The notes beneath the pieces are model-generated. The model was not told the origin of the DNA. It made no database searches and was given only the letters and a program-made list of their open reading frames with translations. From positions 7,016-71,015 of the forward strand of contig JBBIIE010000004.1 of assembly GCA_037446605.1 (NCBI GenBank): a stretch of 64,000 nt of DNA, given 5' to 3'. The number at the start of each line of letters is the position of its first letter. Position 1 is the stretch's first letter. Source of the DNA: JANXAZ01 sp037446605. Lineage in GTDB: Bacteria > Pseudomonadota > Alphaproteobacteria > Geminicoccales > Geminicoccaceae. Shown in pieces: positions 35,117-44,195 of the stretch. The translations under genes and the position numbers were made by a program.

Positions 35117-35939
35117 GTCCGACCTCCCGCGCCGGCTGCGGCCGTGGGCCGAGATCGTCGCCCGGATCGCCGCGCATCGTCCAGCCGCCGTCGACCGGCC
35201 AGACGGCGCCGGTGACGAAGCCCGAGGCCGGGTCGCACAGGAACGCGATGACCCGTGCCACCTCCTCCGCCCGGCCCCAGCGGCCGACCGGCGTCCGCTC
35301 GGCGTAGCGGTCGTAGTCGAGGATGCCCTGGCGGATCCGCTCCTCGAGCACGGGTGTCAGGATGTAGCCCGGGGCCACGGCGTTGACGGTGATCCCGAAG
35401 CGCGCGTTCTCGAGCGCGAGGGCGCGCGTGAGCCCGACGAGGGCATGCTTGGCGGTGCTGTAGCCGGCGCGCCAGGGCAGCGCCATGAGCCCCAGGATCG
35501 AGGCGATGTTGACGATCCGCCCGAAGCCGGCGGCGCGCATCGCCGGGACGCACAGCGCCGCCATCCGCGCCGAGCCGTGGACGTGGACGGCGAGCATCCG
35601 CTCGAACAGCTCGAAGGGCTGCACGTGCAGCGGCTCGACCCGCTGGGCGTTGATCCCGGCGCAGCTCACCAGCACCGTCGGCGGACCGAGCTGCGCCGCG
35701 AGATCGGCGTGGGCCGCGGCACAGGCGGCGGGATCGGCGACGTCGCACGCCGCGCCCGCGGTCCGCACGCCGTGCTCACCCGTCAGCGCTGCGGCCGCGG
35801 GGCCGAGCCGCGCCGGCTCCAGGTCGACGAGCGCCAGATCGGCGCCGGCGCGCGCCAGTGCGTGCGCGGTCGCGAGCCCGATGCCGGAGCCGGCGCCGGT
35901 GACGAGCGCCACACGGCCGCCGAGCGGACGGTCCGCCAT
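35100..35939 (-). CDS. Short-chain dehydrogenase/reductase
   Basis: A 279-residue classical SDR that oxidises or reduces an alcohol/ketone with NAD(P). It has the cofactor motif TGAGSGIGLA (residues 14-23), an acidic residue after beta2 (ALVDLE) favouring NAD, SCAGIN, the catalytic Ser in NIASILG and Tyr/Lys in YSTAKHA. It is the first gene of the leftward operon with E1 alpha, E1 beta and the lipoyl protein, so its product could be acetoin, diacetyl or another substrate of that complex. The C-terminal 20 residues are Gly/Pro/Arg rich and unusual. Confidence 0.88.
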   Translation of the reverse strand: MADRPLGGRVALVTGAGSGIGLATAHALARAGADLALVDLEPARLGPAAAALTGEHGVRTAGAACDVADPAACAAAHADLAAQLGPPTVLVSCAGINAQRVEPLHVQPFELFERMLAVHVHGSARMAALCVPAMRAAGFGRIVNIASILGLMALPWRAGYSTAKHALVGLTRALALENARFGITVNAVAPGYILTPVLEERIRQGILDYDRYAERTPVGRWGRAEEVARVIAFLCDPASGFVTGAVWPVDGGWTMRGDPGDDLGPRPQPAREVGHGGGR

Positions 35940-36134
35940 GCCTGCGACCTCCCTTGCGCGCGGCGAGGGTCGACGGCCGCCGAGCGGGCGTCAAGCCGCT
36001 CCGGCCGGCCGCCGACGCGCTCCAGCGTTGCGGCGGTGCTTGCCGCGGACGCGCTCTTGCCGAGCCGGCTCCGGGCCGCCACGATGGCCGCCGCGGCTTG
36101 CCCGCGCCGCCCGACCCGAGCCGGAGGACCGTTC

Positions 36135-37214
36135 ATGCCCTGGCAACCGACGCGCCGTCGCCTGCTCGAGCTCACCGGCGGAACCGCCGCCGGCCTGGCT
36201 CTCGCCGGCCCGCTGCGCGCCGCCGACCCGCTCAAGGTCGGGTTCGTCTATGTCGGGCCGATCGGCGACCACGGCTGGACCTACCGCCACGACCTGGGGC
36301 GCCGGGCGATCGAGGCCGCGCTCGCCGACAAGGTGAAGACCGCCTATGTCGAGAACGTGTCCGAAGGGCCGGATGCGGAGCGGGTCATCCGCCAGCTCGC
36401 GAGCTCCGGGCACGGGCTCGTGTTCACCACCTCCTTCGGCTTCATGAATGCCACCGAGAAGGTGGCGCGCGCCTTCCCCAAGGTGAAGTTCGAGCACGCC
36501 ACCGGCTACAAGCGGCTCGAGAACCTCGCCACCTACGATGCGCGCTTCTACGAGGGCCGCGCCGTGATCGGCACGATCGCGGGTCATCTGAGCAGGACCA
36601 AGAAGATCGGCTACATCGGCAGCTTCCCGATCCCCGAGGTCGTGATGGGCATCAACGCCTTCACCCTCGCGGCCCACAGGATCGATCCCTCGATCCTGGT
36701 GCGCGTGATCTGGGTCAACAGCTGGTACGATCCGGGCAAGGAGGCGGACGCCGCCAAGGCGCACATCGACCAGGGCGCCGACATCATCGTCCAGCACACC
36801 GACAGCCCGGCGGCGGTCCAGGTCGCCGAGGAGCGCGGGCTCATGGCCTTCGGCCAGGCCTCCGACATGCGCCGCTTCGGCCCGAACGCGCAGCTCACCG
36901 CGATCGTCGACAACTGGGACGCCTATTACGTGAGCCGCGCGAGGGCGGTCCTCGACGGCACCTGGAAGAGCCACGCGGTGTGGATGGGCATCAAGGACGG
37001 CGCGGTCGAGATCGCGCCCTACGGGCCCAAGGTGAGCGAGCCGGCCCGGCAGGCTGCGGACGCGGTCAAGGCCGGGATCGTGGCGGGCACGCTGCATCCC
37101 TTCACCGGACCGATCAAGGACCAGAAGGGCACGGAGCGGATCCCCGCCGGCCGCCACGCCAGCGACGAGGAGCTGCACAGGATGGACTGGTACGTGCCGG
37201 GGGTGACCGCCTGA
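36135..37214 (+). CDS. BMP-family ABC transporter substrate-binding protein
   Basis: A 359-residue periplasmic binding protein of the basic membrane protein (PnrA/Med) family, which bind nucleosides or similar ligands. The signal region has a twin-arginine-like start (TRRRLLELTGG) then LALAGPLRAAD. Family blocks are VGFVYVGPIGDHGWTYRHDLGR, FTTSFGFMNATEKVA and KKIGYIGSFPIPEVVMGIN. ATG 36135 is preceded by GGAGGA. No permease or ATPase genes lie next to it, so it is an orphan whose transporter is elsewhere. Confidence 0.9.
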   Translation: MPWQPTRRRLLELTGGTAAGLALAGPLRAADPLKVGFVYVGPIGDHGWTYRHDLGRRAIEAALADKVKTAYVENVSEGPDAERVIRQLASSGHGLVFTTSFGFMNATEKVARAFPKVKFEHATGYKRLENLATYDARFYEGRAVIGTIAGHLSRTKKIGYIGSFPIPEVVMGINAFTLAAHRIDPSILVRVIWVNSWYDPGKEADAAKAHIDQGADIIVQHTDSPAAVQVAEERGLMAFGQASDMRRFGPNAQLTAIVDNWDAYYVSRARAVLDGTWKSHAVWMGIKDGAVEIAPYGPKVSEPARQAADAVKAGIVAGTLHPFTGPIKDQKGTERIPAGRHASDEELHRMDWYVPGVTA

Positions 37215-37229
37215 CGCGACGCCCACCCG

Positions 37230-37255
37230 AAAAAAAAGGCCGCCCGAGGGCGGCC
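37230..37255 (-). terminator. Intrinsic terminator (leftward)
   Basis: On the minus strand GGCCGCCC pairs with GGGCGGCC (37255-37238, 8-base perfect stem) and is followed by eight T residues (37237-37230). It ends leftward transcripts, that is tRNA-Leu or the candidate sRNA. For the rightward BMP gene the hairpin has no T tract after it. Confidence 0.8.
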
Positions 37256-37300
37256 GAGTGAAAGGGGAGGCATCACAACGTCAGGGAGGACAGTGACCCG
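37230..37300 (-). ncRNA. Candidate anti-SD ('cuckoo'-like) small RNA
   Basis: Read leftward, two short hairpins each show a CCTCCC-type loop: stem GTCA/TGAC (37297-37294 with 37283-37280) around CTGTCCTCCC, and stem GTGA/TCAC (37276-37273 with 37261-37258) around TGCCTCCCCTT. A strong intrinsic terminator follows. This is the layout of alphaproteobacterial sRNAs with exposed anti-Shine-Dalgarno loops. The stems are only four bases and no clear promoter was found close by; the RNA might be cut from the tRNA-Leu transcript upstream. The rest of 37301-37552 shows no gene. Confidence 0.35.
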
Positions 37301-37552
37301 ACCCGAGCCCGTCCGGGGCGGCGCCCCGGCGCGGTCCGCGCCGCGTCACGGGAGACTTGTACGCCGCCAATCCTGAACGAGGCGTTAACGCGGAGCGGTT
37401 TTTTCGCGCGCCGCGGCGAAAGCGGATCCGGGTATGCCGGCGCCGTGTGACGATCGGTCGTGGCGACCCGGTGCGGGCGCCGCGACGGATGGGAACGGCG
37501 TTCGGGGGCGCGTCCCGCCCGCGGCAGCACCCGTTCCGGCCGGATCGGCTGC

Positions 37553-37639
37553 TGGTGCCCCAGGAGGGGCTCGAACCCCCACGCCCTGACGGGCAGCAGA
37601 TTTTGAGTCTGCCGCGTCTACCGGTTCCGCCACTGGGGC
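37553..37639 (-). tRNA. tRNA-Leu (anticodon CAA)
   Basis: An 87-base class II cloverleaf: acceptor GCCCCAG/CTGGGGC, anticodon stem GCAGA/TCTGC around CTCAAAA (anticodon CAA, reads TTG), a long variable arm (GCCCGTCAGGGC) and T arm GGGGGTTCGAGCCCC. CCA is encoded at 37553-37555. Confidence 0.97.
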
Positions 37640-37649
37640 ACGCGCGCGG

Positions 37650-37678
37650 CCTCTAGGGCGCCGCCGGGCCGGGGTCAA
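37650..37678 (-). promoter_or_regulatory. Promoter of tRNA-Leu
   Basis: Reading leftward, TTGACC (37678-37673), 17 bases, then TAGAGG (37655-37650), about 10 bases before the tRNA 5' end. The -35 overlaps the last codons of the nfeD-like gene. The -10 is weak but spacing and position fit. Confidence 0.45.
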
Positions 37679-38118
37679 GGATGGTCGGGCGCCGGTTCGA
37701 CCTCGAGCTGGGTGCCGCGCGCGGCCACCACCCGGACCCGCCGCCCGGCGGGCAGGTCCGGCCCGCGCGCCAGCCAGACCGTGTCGCCGACCCGGACCTT
37801 GCCGCGCCCGTCGACGATCGGCTCGGCGAGCGTCACGAGCTCGCCCACGTAGGATTCGGCCCGGCGGTTGAGCGTCGCCTCGTCGGTCGGCGGCGGATGG
37901 CGGCGCCGCCAGGCGAGCCAGCCCGCCACGAGCGCCACGGTGGCGAGCGAGAAGACGGTCACCTGCCAGGGCCAGGCCAAGCTCGGCGCGAGCCAGACGA
38001 GGCTCCCGGTCAGGAGTGCCGCGAGCCCGAGCCAGATCAACACGAAGCCCGGGGCCACCGCCTCGAGGAGGACGAGGGCCCCGCCCAGGGTCCACCAGTG
38101 CCAGGCTTCGGGCGTCAC
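37675..38118 (-). CDS. NfeD-family membrane protein
   Basis: A 147-residue protein with three hydrophobic helices (WTLGGALVLLEAVAPGFVLIWLGLAALL and the next segments) and a C-terminal OB-fold domain (YVGELVTLAEPIVDGRGKVRVGDTVW). NfeD proteins partner SPFH/stomatin proteins in membrane microdomains, and the SPFH gene lies directly upstream with a three-base gap. The start is GTG 38118. Confidence 0.9.
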   Translation of the reverse strand: MTPEAWHWWTLGGALVLLEAVAPGFVLIWLGLAALLTGSLVWLAPSLAWPWQVTVFSLATVALVAGWLAWRRRHPPPTDEATLNRRAESYVGELVTLAEPIVDGRGKVRVGDTVWLARGPDLPAGRRVRVVAARGTQLEVEPAPDHP

Positions 38119-38121
38119 GGC

Positions 38122-39096
<975 letters not shown>

Positions 39097-39267
39097 GCCG
39101 GTCTCCTGGGCGGGCTCGGCGCCGTGGCCGTCTGATCGCACGGCAAGCCCTAACGAGTCGTCAAGGGCATCGTCCGCGCATTCCTTGCCGCGACGCCGCT
39201 CCTGGTCTATGCCGGCGATGGACCGCGTGTTCGGAGACCGGGCCTGCTGCGCGCCGGCTACGATTGG

Positions 39268-39822
39268 ATGATGCGCCAGGCGGCGGCGCCGGGGGCCGAA
39301 CGGGCACTCGCGACCATCGCCTTCCTCGAGAGCTCGGTCTTCCCGATCCCGCCGGACGTCATGCTGATCCCGATGGTGCTCGCCCGCCCCGGGCGCGCCT
39401 GGCGGATCGTGCTGATCGCGACCGTCGCCTCGGTCCTGGGTGGCATCGTCGGCTATCTCATCGGCTATTTCCTCTACGAGACGGTCGGGCTCTGGGTGAT
39501 CGAACTTTACGGTCTCGCCGAGAGGGCCGAGGCGTTCCGCCGCGGCTACGAGGAGTGGGGACTCCTGATCGTGCTCGTCGCCGGCTTCAGCCCCCTGCCC
39601 TACAAGGTGATCACGATCGCCAGCGGGGCCGCGGCGTTCGATCCCCTGGTCTTCACCTTGGCCTCGATCGCCTCGCGCGGCGCCCGGTTCCTCCTGGTCG
39701 CCGTGCTGCTCCGCTTGTTCGGCTCGACGATCCGCGGCTTCATCGAGGCCCGTCTCGGGCTCCTGACCGGCGCGTTCGCGGTTCTCCTGGTGCTCGGCTT
39801 CCTGGCGTTGCGCTATCTCTGA
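39268..39822 (+). CDS. YqaA-like (SNARE-associated/DedA superfamily) membrane protein
   Basis: A 184-residue protein with the YqaA family blocks FLESSVFPIPPDVMLIPMVLA and GFSPLPYKVITIASGAAAF, the re-entrant motifs shared with DedA proteins, plus about four TM helices. Upstream of ATG 39268 the frame stays open and reads LLRAGYDW, like the start of other family members, but has no ATG, GTG or TTG. The true start may therefore be a CTG at 39244/39247, or the protein is N-terminally short. No ribosome site precedes 39268. A function in lipid transport is known only for relatives. Confidence 0.85.
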   Translation: MMRQAAAPGAERALATIAFLESSVFPIPPDVMLIPMVLARPGRAWRIVLIATVASVLGGIVGYLIGYFLYETVGLWVIELYGLAERAEAFRRGYEEWGLLIVLVAGFSPLPYKVITIASGAAAFDPLVFTLASIASRGARFLLVAVLLRLFGSTIRGFIEARLGLLTGAFAVLLVLGFLALRYL

Positions 39823-39853
39823 TGGAAGCCCGACAGGAGCGGATGGAGCGAAC

Positions 39854-40366
39854 GTGTCGGCGACCGTAAGGACCCTCGCAGGGATCGGACCGTCTCCCGA
39901 GAGAGGCGGCCTCGCACTCGTGACGCTCGCCGCGGCGGGTGCCCTCGCGACCGCCTTCGGGCTCGAGCATCTGGGCGGCTACGCGCCCTGCTCGCTGTGC
40001 ATCCTCGAGCGCTGGCCCTGGGCCCTCGCGCTCGCCGCGGGCATTCTCGGCCTCGCCGCGGGGCGGCCAAGACCGGCGCTGCTCGCGGTGGCCGTCCTGC
40101 TCGCCGGCAACGCCCTCCTGTCGCTCTACCATGTCGGCGTCGAGGCCGGCTGGTTCGCCGTGCCCGGAACCTGTGCCGCCGGCGGCGGTGCCACGACGAT
40201 CGAGGAGCTGCGCGCCCAGCTGCTGGCGGCGCGGCCGACCTGCGACCGCGTCGCGCTCGAGGTGATGGGCGTCTCGCTCGCCGGCTGGAACGGCCTCGCC
40301 GCGGCGGCCGCGGCTTCGGTCGCCCTCTGGGCGGCGCTCGCGAGGCCGGCCCGCCTCAACAGCTGA
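39854..40366 (+). CDS. DsbB-family disulfide bond formation protein
   Basis: Inner-membrane quinone-linked oxidase that re-oxidises DsbA. The 170 residues have four TM helices, the first periplasmic loop CSLC (in GYAPCSLCILERWPW) and a second-loop cysteine pair (GTCAAGG and RPTCDRV). GTG 39854 has GGAG upstream. The last 11 bases overlap the convergent universal stress gene. No dsbA lies adjacent. Confidence 0.9.
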   Translation: MSATVRTLAGIGPSPERGGLALVTLAAAGALATAFGLEHLGGYAPCSLCILERWPWALALAAGILGLAAGRPRPALLAVAVLLAGNALLSLYHVGVEAGWFAVPGTCAAGGGATTIEELRAQLLAARPTCDRVALEVMGVSLAGWNGLAAAAAASVALWAALARPARLNS

Positions 40367-41174
40367 ACAGCACGGCGTCGCGGGCGTGCTGCAGCACGTG
40401 CCGGGTGGCACCGCCGAGCACGAGCTGCCGCAGCCGCGAGTGGCCGTAGACGCCCATGACCAGGAGGTCGGCGCCGAACGCCTGCATCCGCCCGAGCAGC
40501 GCGGCGCCGACGTCGGCGGTCTCGGCGAGGCGCCGGCCCGCGGCCGCCACGCCGTGCCGCTCCAGGAGAGCCAGGGCGCCGTCGAGGCTGTCCGCGCCCG
40601 ACTCGCCGATCGTCACCACCTCGACCGCGAGTGCCGCCTGCAGGAACGGCAGCGCGTCCTTGAGGGCCCGGGCCGCCTCCCGGCGGCCGTTCCACCCCAC
40701 CAGCACGCGACGGCCGAGCTCGGCCGGGAAGCCCTCGGGTGGGACCAGGAGCACCGGGCCGCCGGCACCCAGGGCCGCCTGCTCGATCGGCTGCAGGGCG
40801 AGCGCGTCGATCCCCCGTGCCTCGACGCGCGGCCCGATGGTGAGGTCGGCGGTGCGGGCGACCTGCGCGAGGCACTCGCCCGGATCGCCCTCGAGGTGCC
40901 GCCAGAGGGCCCCGGAAGCCGGCTCGCAGACCCGCTGGAAGCTCGCTTCCAGCCGCGCGGCCACGGCCTTGGCGGCCTCGCGCTGCGCCTCGATGATCTC
41001 GGGCCCGACATAAGCAGCGCCCTCGCCGTAGCCGACCGGCACGATCGGCGGCGGGGTCACGTGCAGAGCGACGAGCCGGGCACCCATCCGTCGCCCGAGC
41101 TCGAGGGCGGCGCGCAGACGCGCCTCGTTGCCCTGATCGTCGGCGAGTTGAAGCAGGATCGTGCGATAGGTCAT
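40356..41174 (-). CDS. Universal stress protein (two UspA domains)
   Basis: A 272-residue tandem UspA protein. Domain 1 starts YRTILLQLADDQGNEARL; domain 2 starts RRVLVGWNGRREAARALKDALP and ends with the nucleotide-binding block DLLVMGVYGHSRLRQLVLGGATRHVL, which fits G-2x-G-9x-G-S/T of ATP-binding Usps. It is cytoplasmic, and its role in this context is unknown. It is the last gene of the long leftward run that begins at the response regulator (50690), 45 bases after the CDP-alcohol transferase. Confidence 0.88.
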   Translation of the reverse strand: MTYRTILLQLADDQGNEARLRAALELGRRMGARLVALHVTPPPIVPVGYGEGAAYVGPEIIEAQREAAKAVAARLEASFQRVCEPASGALWRHLEGDPGECLAQVARTADLTIGPRVEARGIDALALQPIEQAALGAGGPVLLVPPEGFPAELGRRVLVGWNGRREAARALKDALPFLQAALAVEVVTIGESGADSLDGALALLERHGVAAAGRRLAETADVGAALLGRMQAFGADLLVMGVYGHSRLRQLVLGGATRHVLQHARDAVLFSC

Positions 41175-41219
41175 GGCCCGACTGGTCCCCCGCGTGGCGC
41201 CCGAGACGCCGATCGGCGC

Positions 41220-41825
41220 TCAGCGTAGCAGCCGCCAGCCGGTGGCGATACGGGCGCCGGTCGTCAGCCAGCACATGGCCGAGAACACCCAGGCGAGGAT
41301 CGGGAAGGCGGCGGGGAGGAGGCAGGCCAGGGCGAGGAAGGCGATCGTCTCGCTGCCTTCGGTCAGCCCACCCAGATAGTAGAGCGACTTCTTGCCGCGC
41401 GCCTCGGTCACGAGTCCGCGGCGGCCGGCCATGATCGCGAAGGCGAGGAACGAGCTGCCGGTGCCCATGAAGGCGCACAGGAGCCAGGCGGCGGCGAGCG
41501 CGTTCGCCGCCGGATCGAGCAGGGCGAAGCCACACACCATGGCGGCGTAGACGATGAAGTCGAAGACGATGTCGAGGAAGCCGCCGCGGTCGGTCAGCCC
41601 GGTGTGGCGGGCGATCGCACCGTCGAGCCCGTCGGCCAGCCGGTTGAGGAGGAAGAGCGCGAGGCCGAGCGTGGGCGCGCCGAGCGCCACCGCCGCGGCG
41701 GCGAGGAGCCCGAGCGCGAAGCCGGCGACGCTGACCGCGTCCGCGCCCACCCCCATGCCGCCGAGCCTGCGGCCGAGCCGGCCGAGCGGCGGGTCGATCA
41801 GCCGGCGCGCCGCGGCATCCAGCAT
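41220..41825 (-). CDS. CDP-alcohol phosphatidyltransferase family protein
   Basis: A 201-residue membrane enzyme that transfers a phosphoalcohol from CDP-activated lipid. The catalytic motif D-x2-DG-x2-AR-x8-G-x3-D-x3-D is complete in RLADGLDGAIARHTGLTDRGGFLDIVFDF (read as two overlapping parts). Six hydrophobic helices follow. The acceptor alcohol is unknown. It lies 27 bases downstream of pssA and so would act on the same lipid pool, which makes a second phospholipid head group plausible. Confidence 0.85.
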   Translation of the reverse strand: MLDAAARRLIDPPLGRLGRRLGGMGVGADAVSVAGFALGLLAAAAVALGAPTLGLALFLLNRLADGLDGAIARHTGLTDRGGFLDIVFDFIVYAAMVCGFALLDPAANALAAAWLLCAFMGTGSSFLAFAIMAGRRGLVTEARGKKSLYYLGGLTEGSETIAFLALACLLPAAFPILAWVFSAMCWLTTGARIATGWRLLR

Positions 41826-41852
41826 GGCGATCGTCGGGTCGTGCGTCCGCTC

Positions 41853-42749
41853 TCAGGAGCGACCCTGTCGCGGCTCGAAGGGTACGATCCGGTCCTTGGG
41901 CGGGGCTCCCCCGGCGGGCGAGGCGGAGGGCGGAGGGGTGGCCGGCTCGGGGGCGGCCGCGGCGGCCGCCGTGACCTCGCCGGTGATCGCCTCCTCGCGC
42001 CGCATGCGCGCCGCCACGACGACGCTCGCCGGGATCGAGGCGAGGTAGGCGAGCGCCACGATCGAGAGGGTCAGCCAGGGCTCGGTCACGAGGAAGGCCA
42101 TGACGAGCCCGGCGATCGCCAGGGTGGGGACGATCTGGTCGGGCTCGAGCCGCAGCTTCTTGGCCGAGAAGGTCGGCACGCGGCTGACCATGAGCACGGC
42201 GACCAGCACCAGGGTCGCGGCGTTCAGGCCGGCGCTCCGCGACCAGCCCTGGCCGAACGCGAACCAGGTGATCATCGGCGTGAGGGCGAGCCCCGCCGCG
42301 GCCGGCGCCGGCACGCCCGTGAAGAAGTGCTGCGACCAGCGCGGGCGCTGCGGGTCGTCGATCTCGGTGTTGAAGCGGGCGAGGCGCAGCGCGCAGCAGA
42401 CCGCGAACAGCATGGCGATCGCCCAGCCGATGCCGCGGATCGGCTGCAGCGCCCAGTAGTAGACGATCACCGCCGGGGCCACACCGAAGTTGAAGAAGTC
42501 GGCGAGGCTGTCGAGTTCGGCGCCGATCCTGCTCTGGATGTTCAAGAGCCGCGCCGCGCGCCCGTCGAGCCCGTCCAGCACGCCCGCCGCCACGATCAGG
42601 GCGACCGCCAGGTCGTAGCGCCCGTCGAGCCCGTAGCGCAGCGCCGTCATGCCGGCGCACAGGCTCAGGATGGTGAACAGGTTCGGCACCATGTGCAGCA
42701 GCGGACGCCGCGTCCGCTGCCGCTGCCGACGTCGGCTGCGCAGCATCAT
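41853..42749 (-). CDS. pssA: CDP-diacylglycerol-serine O-phosphatidyltransferase
   Basis: Makes phosphatidylserine from CDP-diacylglycerol and serine. The 298-residue protein is the Bacillus/alphaproteobacterial membrane type. The basic N terminus is followed by VPNLFTILSLCAGMTALRYGLDG, the CDP-alcohol motif VLDGLDGRAARLLNIQSRIGAELDSLADFFNFGVAPA, and eight TM helices. The C-terminal 50 residues are Ala/Pro-rich. Its ATG overlaps the stop of psd by four bases, so the two steps to phosphatidylethanolamine are coupled. Confidence 0.94.
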   Translation of the reverse strand: MMLRSRRRQRQRTRRPLLHMVPNLFTILSLCAGMTALRYGLDGRYDLAVALIVAAGVLDGLDGRAARLLNIQSRIGAELDSLADFFNFGVAPAVIVYYWALQPIRGIGWAIAMLFAVCCALRLARFNTEIDDPQRPRWSQHFFTGVPAPAAAGLALTPMITWFAFGQGWSRSAGLNAATLVLVAVLMVSRVPTFSAKKLRLEPDQIVPTLAIAGLVMAFLVTEPWLTLSIVALAYLASIPASVVVAARMRREEAITGEVTAAAAAAPEPATPPPSASPAGGAPPKDRIVPFEPRQGRS

Positions 42750-43468
42750 GCCACCCGTCCCCGCCCGGGCGCGCGCCGACCGTCGAGGTCGGCGAGCACC
42801 GTCTCGCCGGCGATCGTGCGCTGGCCGGGCAGGACCAGCGGCACCGTGCCCTCCGGCAGGTACACATCGCAGCGGCTGCCGAAGCGAATCAAGCCCACGC
42901 GATCACCGGCCCCCAACACCGTTCCCGGCCCGACGAACGGCACGATGCGCCGCGCCACCAGCCCGGCGATCTGCACGAGCCCGACGCGCGCGCCCGTCTC
43001 CCCCTCGATCAGCCAGGACAGCCGCTCGTTCTCGTCCGAGGCCTTGTCGAACGAGGCGTTGAGGAAGCGGCCCGGATGGTGCGTGCGGGCGAGCACCCGG
43101 CCGGCCAGCGGTGTGCGGTTCACGTGCACGTCGAAGACGTTCATGAAGATGCCGACGCAGGGCCGCGGCGCCTCGCCCAGGCCGAGCTCGGGCGGCGGCC
43201 GGCGCGGCGTCACCGCCACCACCCGGCCGTCGGCCGGGCTCACCACGAGGCCGGGCGCGTCGGGCGTGACCCGGGCGGGATCGCGGAAGAACCAGGCGCA
43301 CCAGGCAGCGAGCGCGAGGCCGGGCCAGACGAGCGGCCGCCAGAGCAGCGCCAGCAGCAGCGCCAGCAGCAGGAAGGCCGCGACGAACCGCCAGCCGTCG
43401 CGGTGGATCGGCGCCAGGAGGCCCGGCTGCGCCCCCGGCTCGGCCACCCTCTCCTCAGCCCTCGCCAT
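42746..43468 (-). CDS. psd: Phosphatidylserine decarboxylase (short PSD-A type)
   Basis: Converts phosphatidylserine to phosphatidylethanolamine. The 240-residue protein is the short form with a self-cleavage site in RFGSRCDVY (pyruvoyl group from the Ser). N-terminal membrane helices (FVAAFLLLALLLALLW) precede SPADGRVVAV and NVFDVHVNRTPLAG. ATG 43468 overlaps the FkbM gene's 3' end by 14 bases; a longer in-frame start lacks conserved residues. Its stop overlaps pssA. Confidence 0.94.
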   Translation of the reverse strand: MARAEERVAEPGAQPGLLAPIHRDGWRFVAAFLLLALLLALLWRPLVWPGLALAAWCAWFFRDPARVTPDAPGLVVSPADGRVVAVTPRRPPPELGLGEAPRPCVGIFMNVFDVHVNRTPLAGRVLARTHHPGRFLNASFDKASDENERLSWLIEGETGARVGLVQIAGLVARRIVPFVGPGTVLGAGDRVGLIRFGSRCDVYLPEGTVPLVLPGQRTIAGETVLADLDGRRAPGRGRVA

Positions 43469-44195
43469 CGCCCGGGCCCGCCTCCTCCCTGAGGAACACA
43501 CCGTCCATCTGCAGCTCGCGGCCGCTCCCCGGGTCGACATAGCCCGGCAGGAACAGCCAGGGAACGTAGCCGAGTGCCGCGACCCGGTCGACCATCCGCC
43601 GCCAGTCGGTCTCGCCGACATAGAGCGGCACCAGGGCCAGTTCGAGCTGCAGCCCCACGATCGCCGGCAAGAGGCCGGTCAGGCCGTCGAGCGCGGCGTC
43701 CTCCGAGCCCTGCAGGTCGAGCTTGACGAACAGGCGGCGGGCCCGGCCGTCCCGCAGCTCCGGCAGCTCGTCCAGGCGGCAGGTCGGCACCTCGATCGTG
43801 CGGACCGGCCGCGAGCCGGGCGAGAGCCGGTCGAGCCGGGCGCTGCGCGGCAGGAGCGAGCTCATGTCGCTCTCCGCCGAGACCTCGAGCCGGGCGCGCC
43901 CGGAGGTGGCGGCGAGGGCGACCGCCGGGCCGATCCGCCAGGCCGGGTCGCCGGCCGCCCGGTGCCGCAGGCGGGCGTGCAGCTCCGGGATCGGCTCGAT
44001 CGACAGCACCGGTCCGCGCCAGCCCTCGGCGCGCAGCAGCCGGACGTACTGGCCCTCGTTGGCGCCGCCGTCGACCACGAGCTCGACCGCGCGGCGCTCG
44101 AGCAGGTTGACCAGCCGGCGGACCGGCGCGCGCGCCTTGCGCAGCGGCAACAGCTCGAAGCCCAGCGCGCGGGCCAGCCTCCTGACCGGGCTCAC
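43455..44195 (-). CDS. FkbM-family methyltransferase
   Basis: A 246-residue SAM-dependent methyltransferase. Motif I is VELVVDGGANEGQYVRLLRAEGW, motif II the acidic SIEPIPELHARLR, and the FkbM block FVKLDLQGSEDAALDGL is present. Family members O-methylate sugars, polyketides or lipids; the substrate here is unknown. GTG 44195 overlaps the cyclase stop (GTGA), and its own stop lies inside the psd start region. This places it tightly between a cyclase and phospholipid genes, so a lipid head-group or surface glycan target is a reasonable guess only. Confidence 0.85.
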   Translation of the reverse strand: MSPVRRLARALGFELLPLRKARAPVRRLVNLLERRAVELVVDGGANEGQYVRLLRAEGWRGPVLSIEPIPELHARLRHRAAGDPAWRIGPAVALAATSGRARLEVSAESDMSSLLPRSARLDRLSPGSRPVRTIEVPTCRLDELPELRDGRARRLFVKLDLQGSEDAALDGLTGLLPAIVGLQLELALVPLYVGETDWRRMVDRVAALGYVPWLFLPGYVDPGSGRELQMDGVFLREEAGPGDGEG

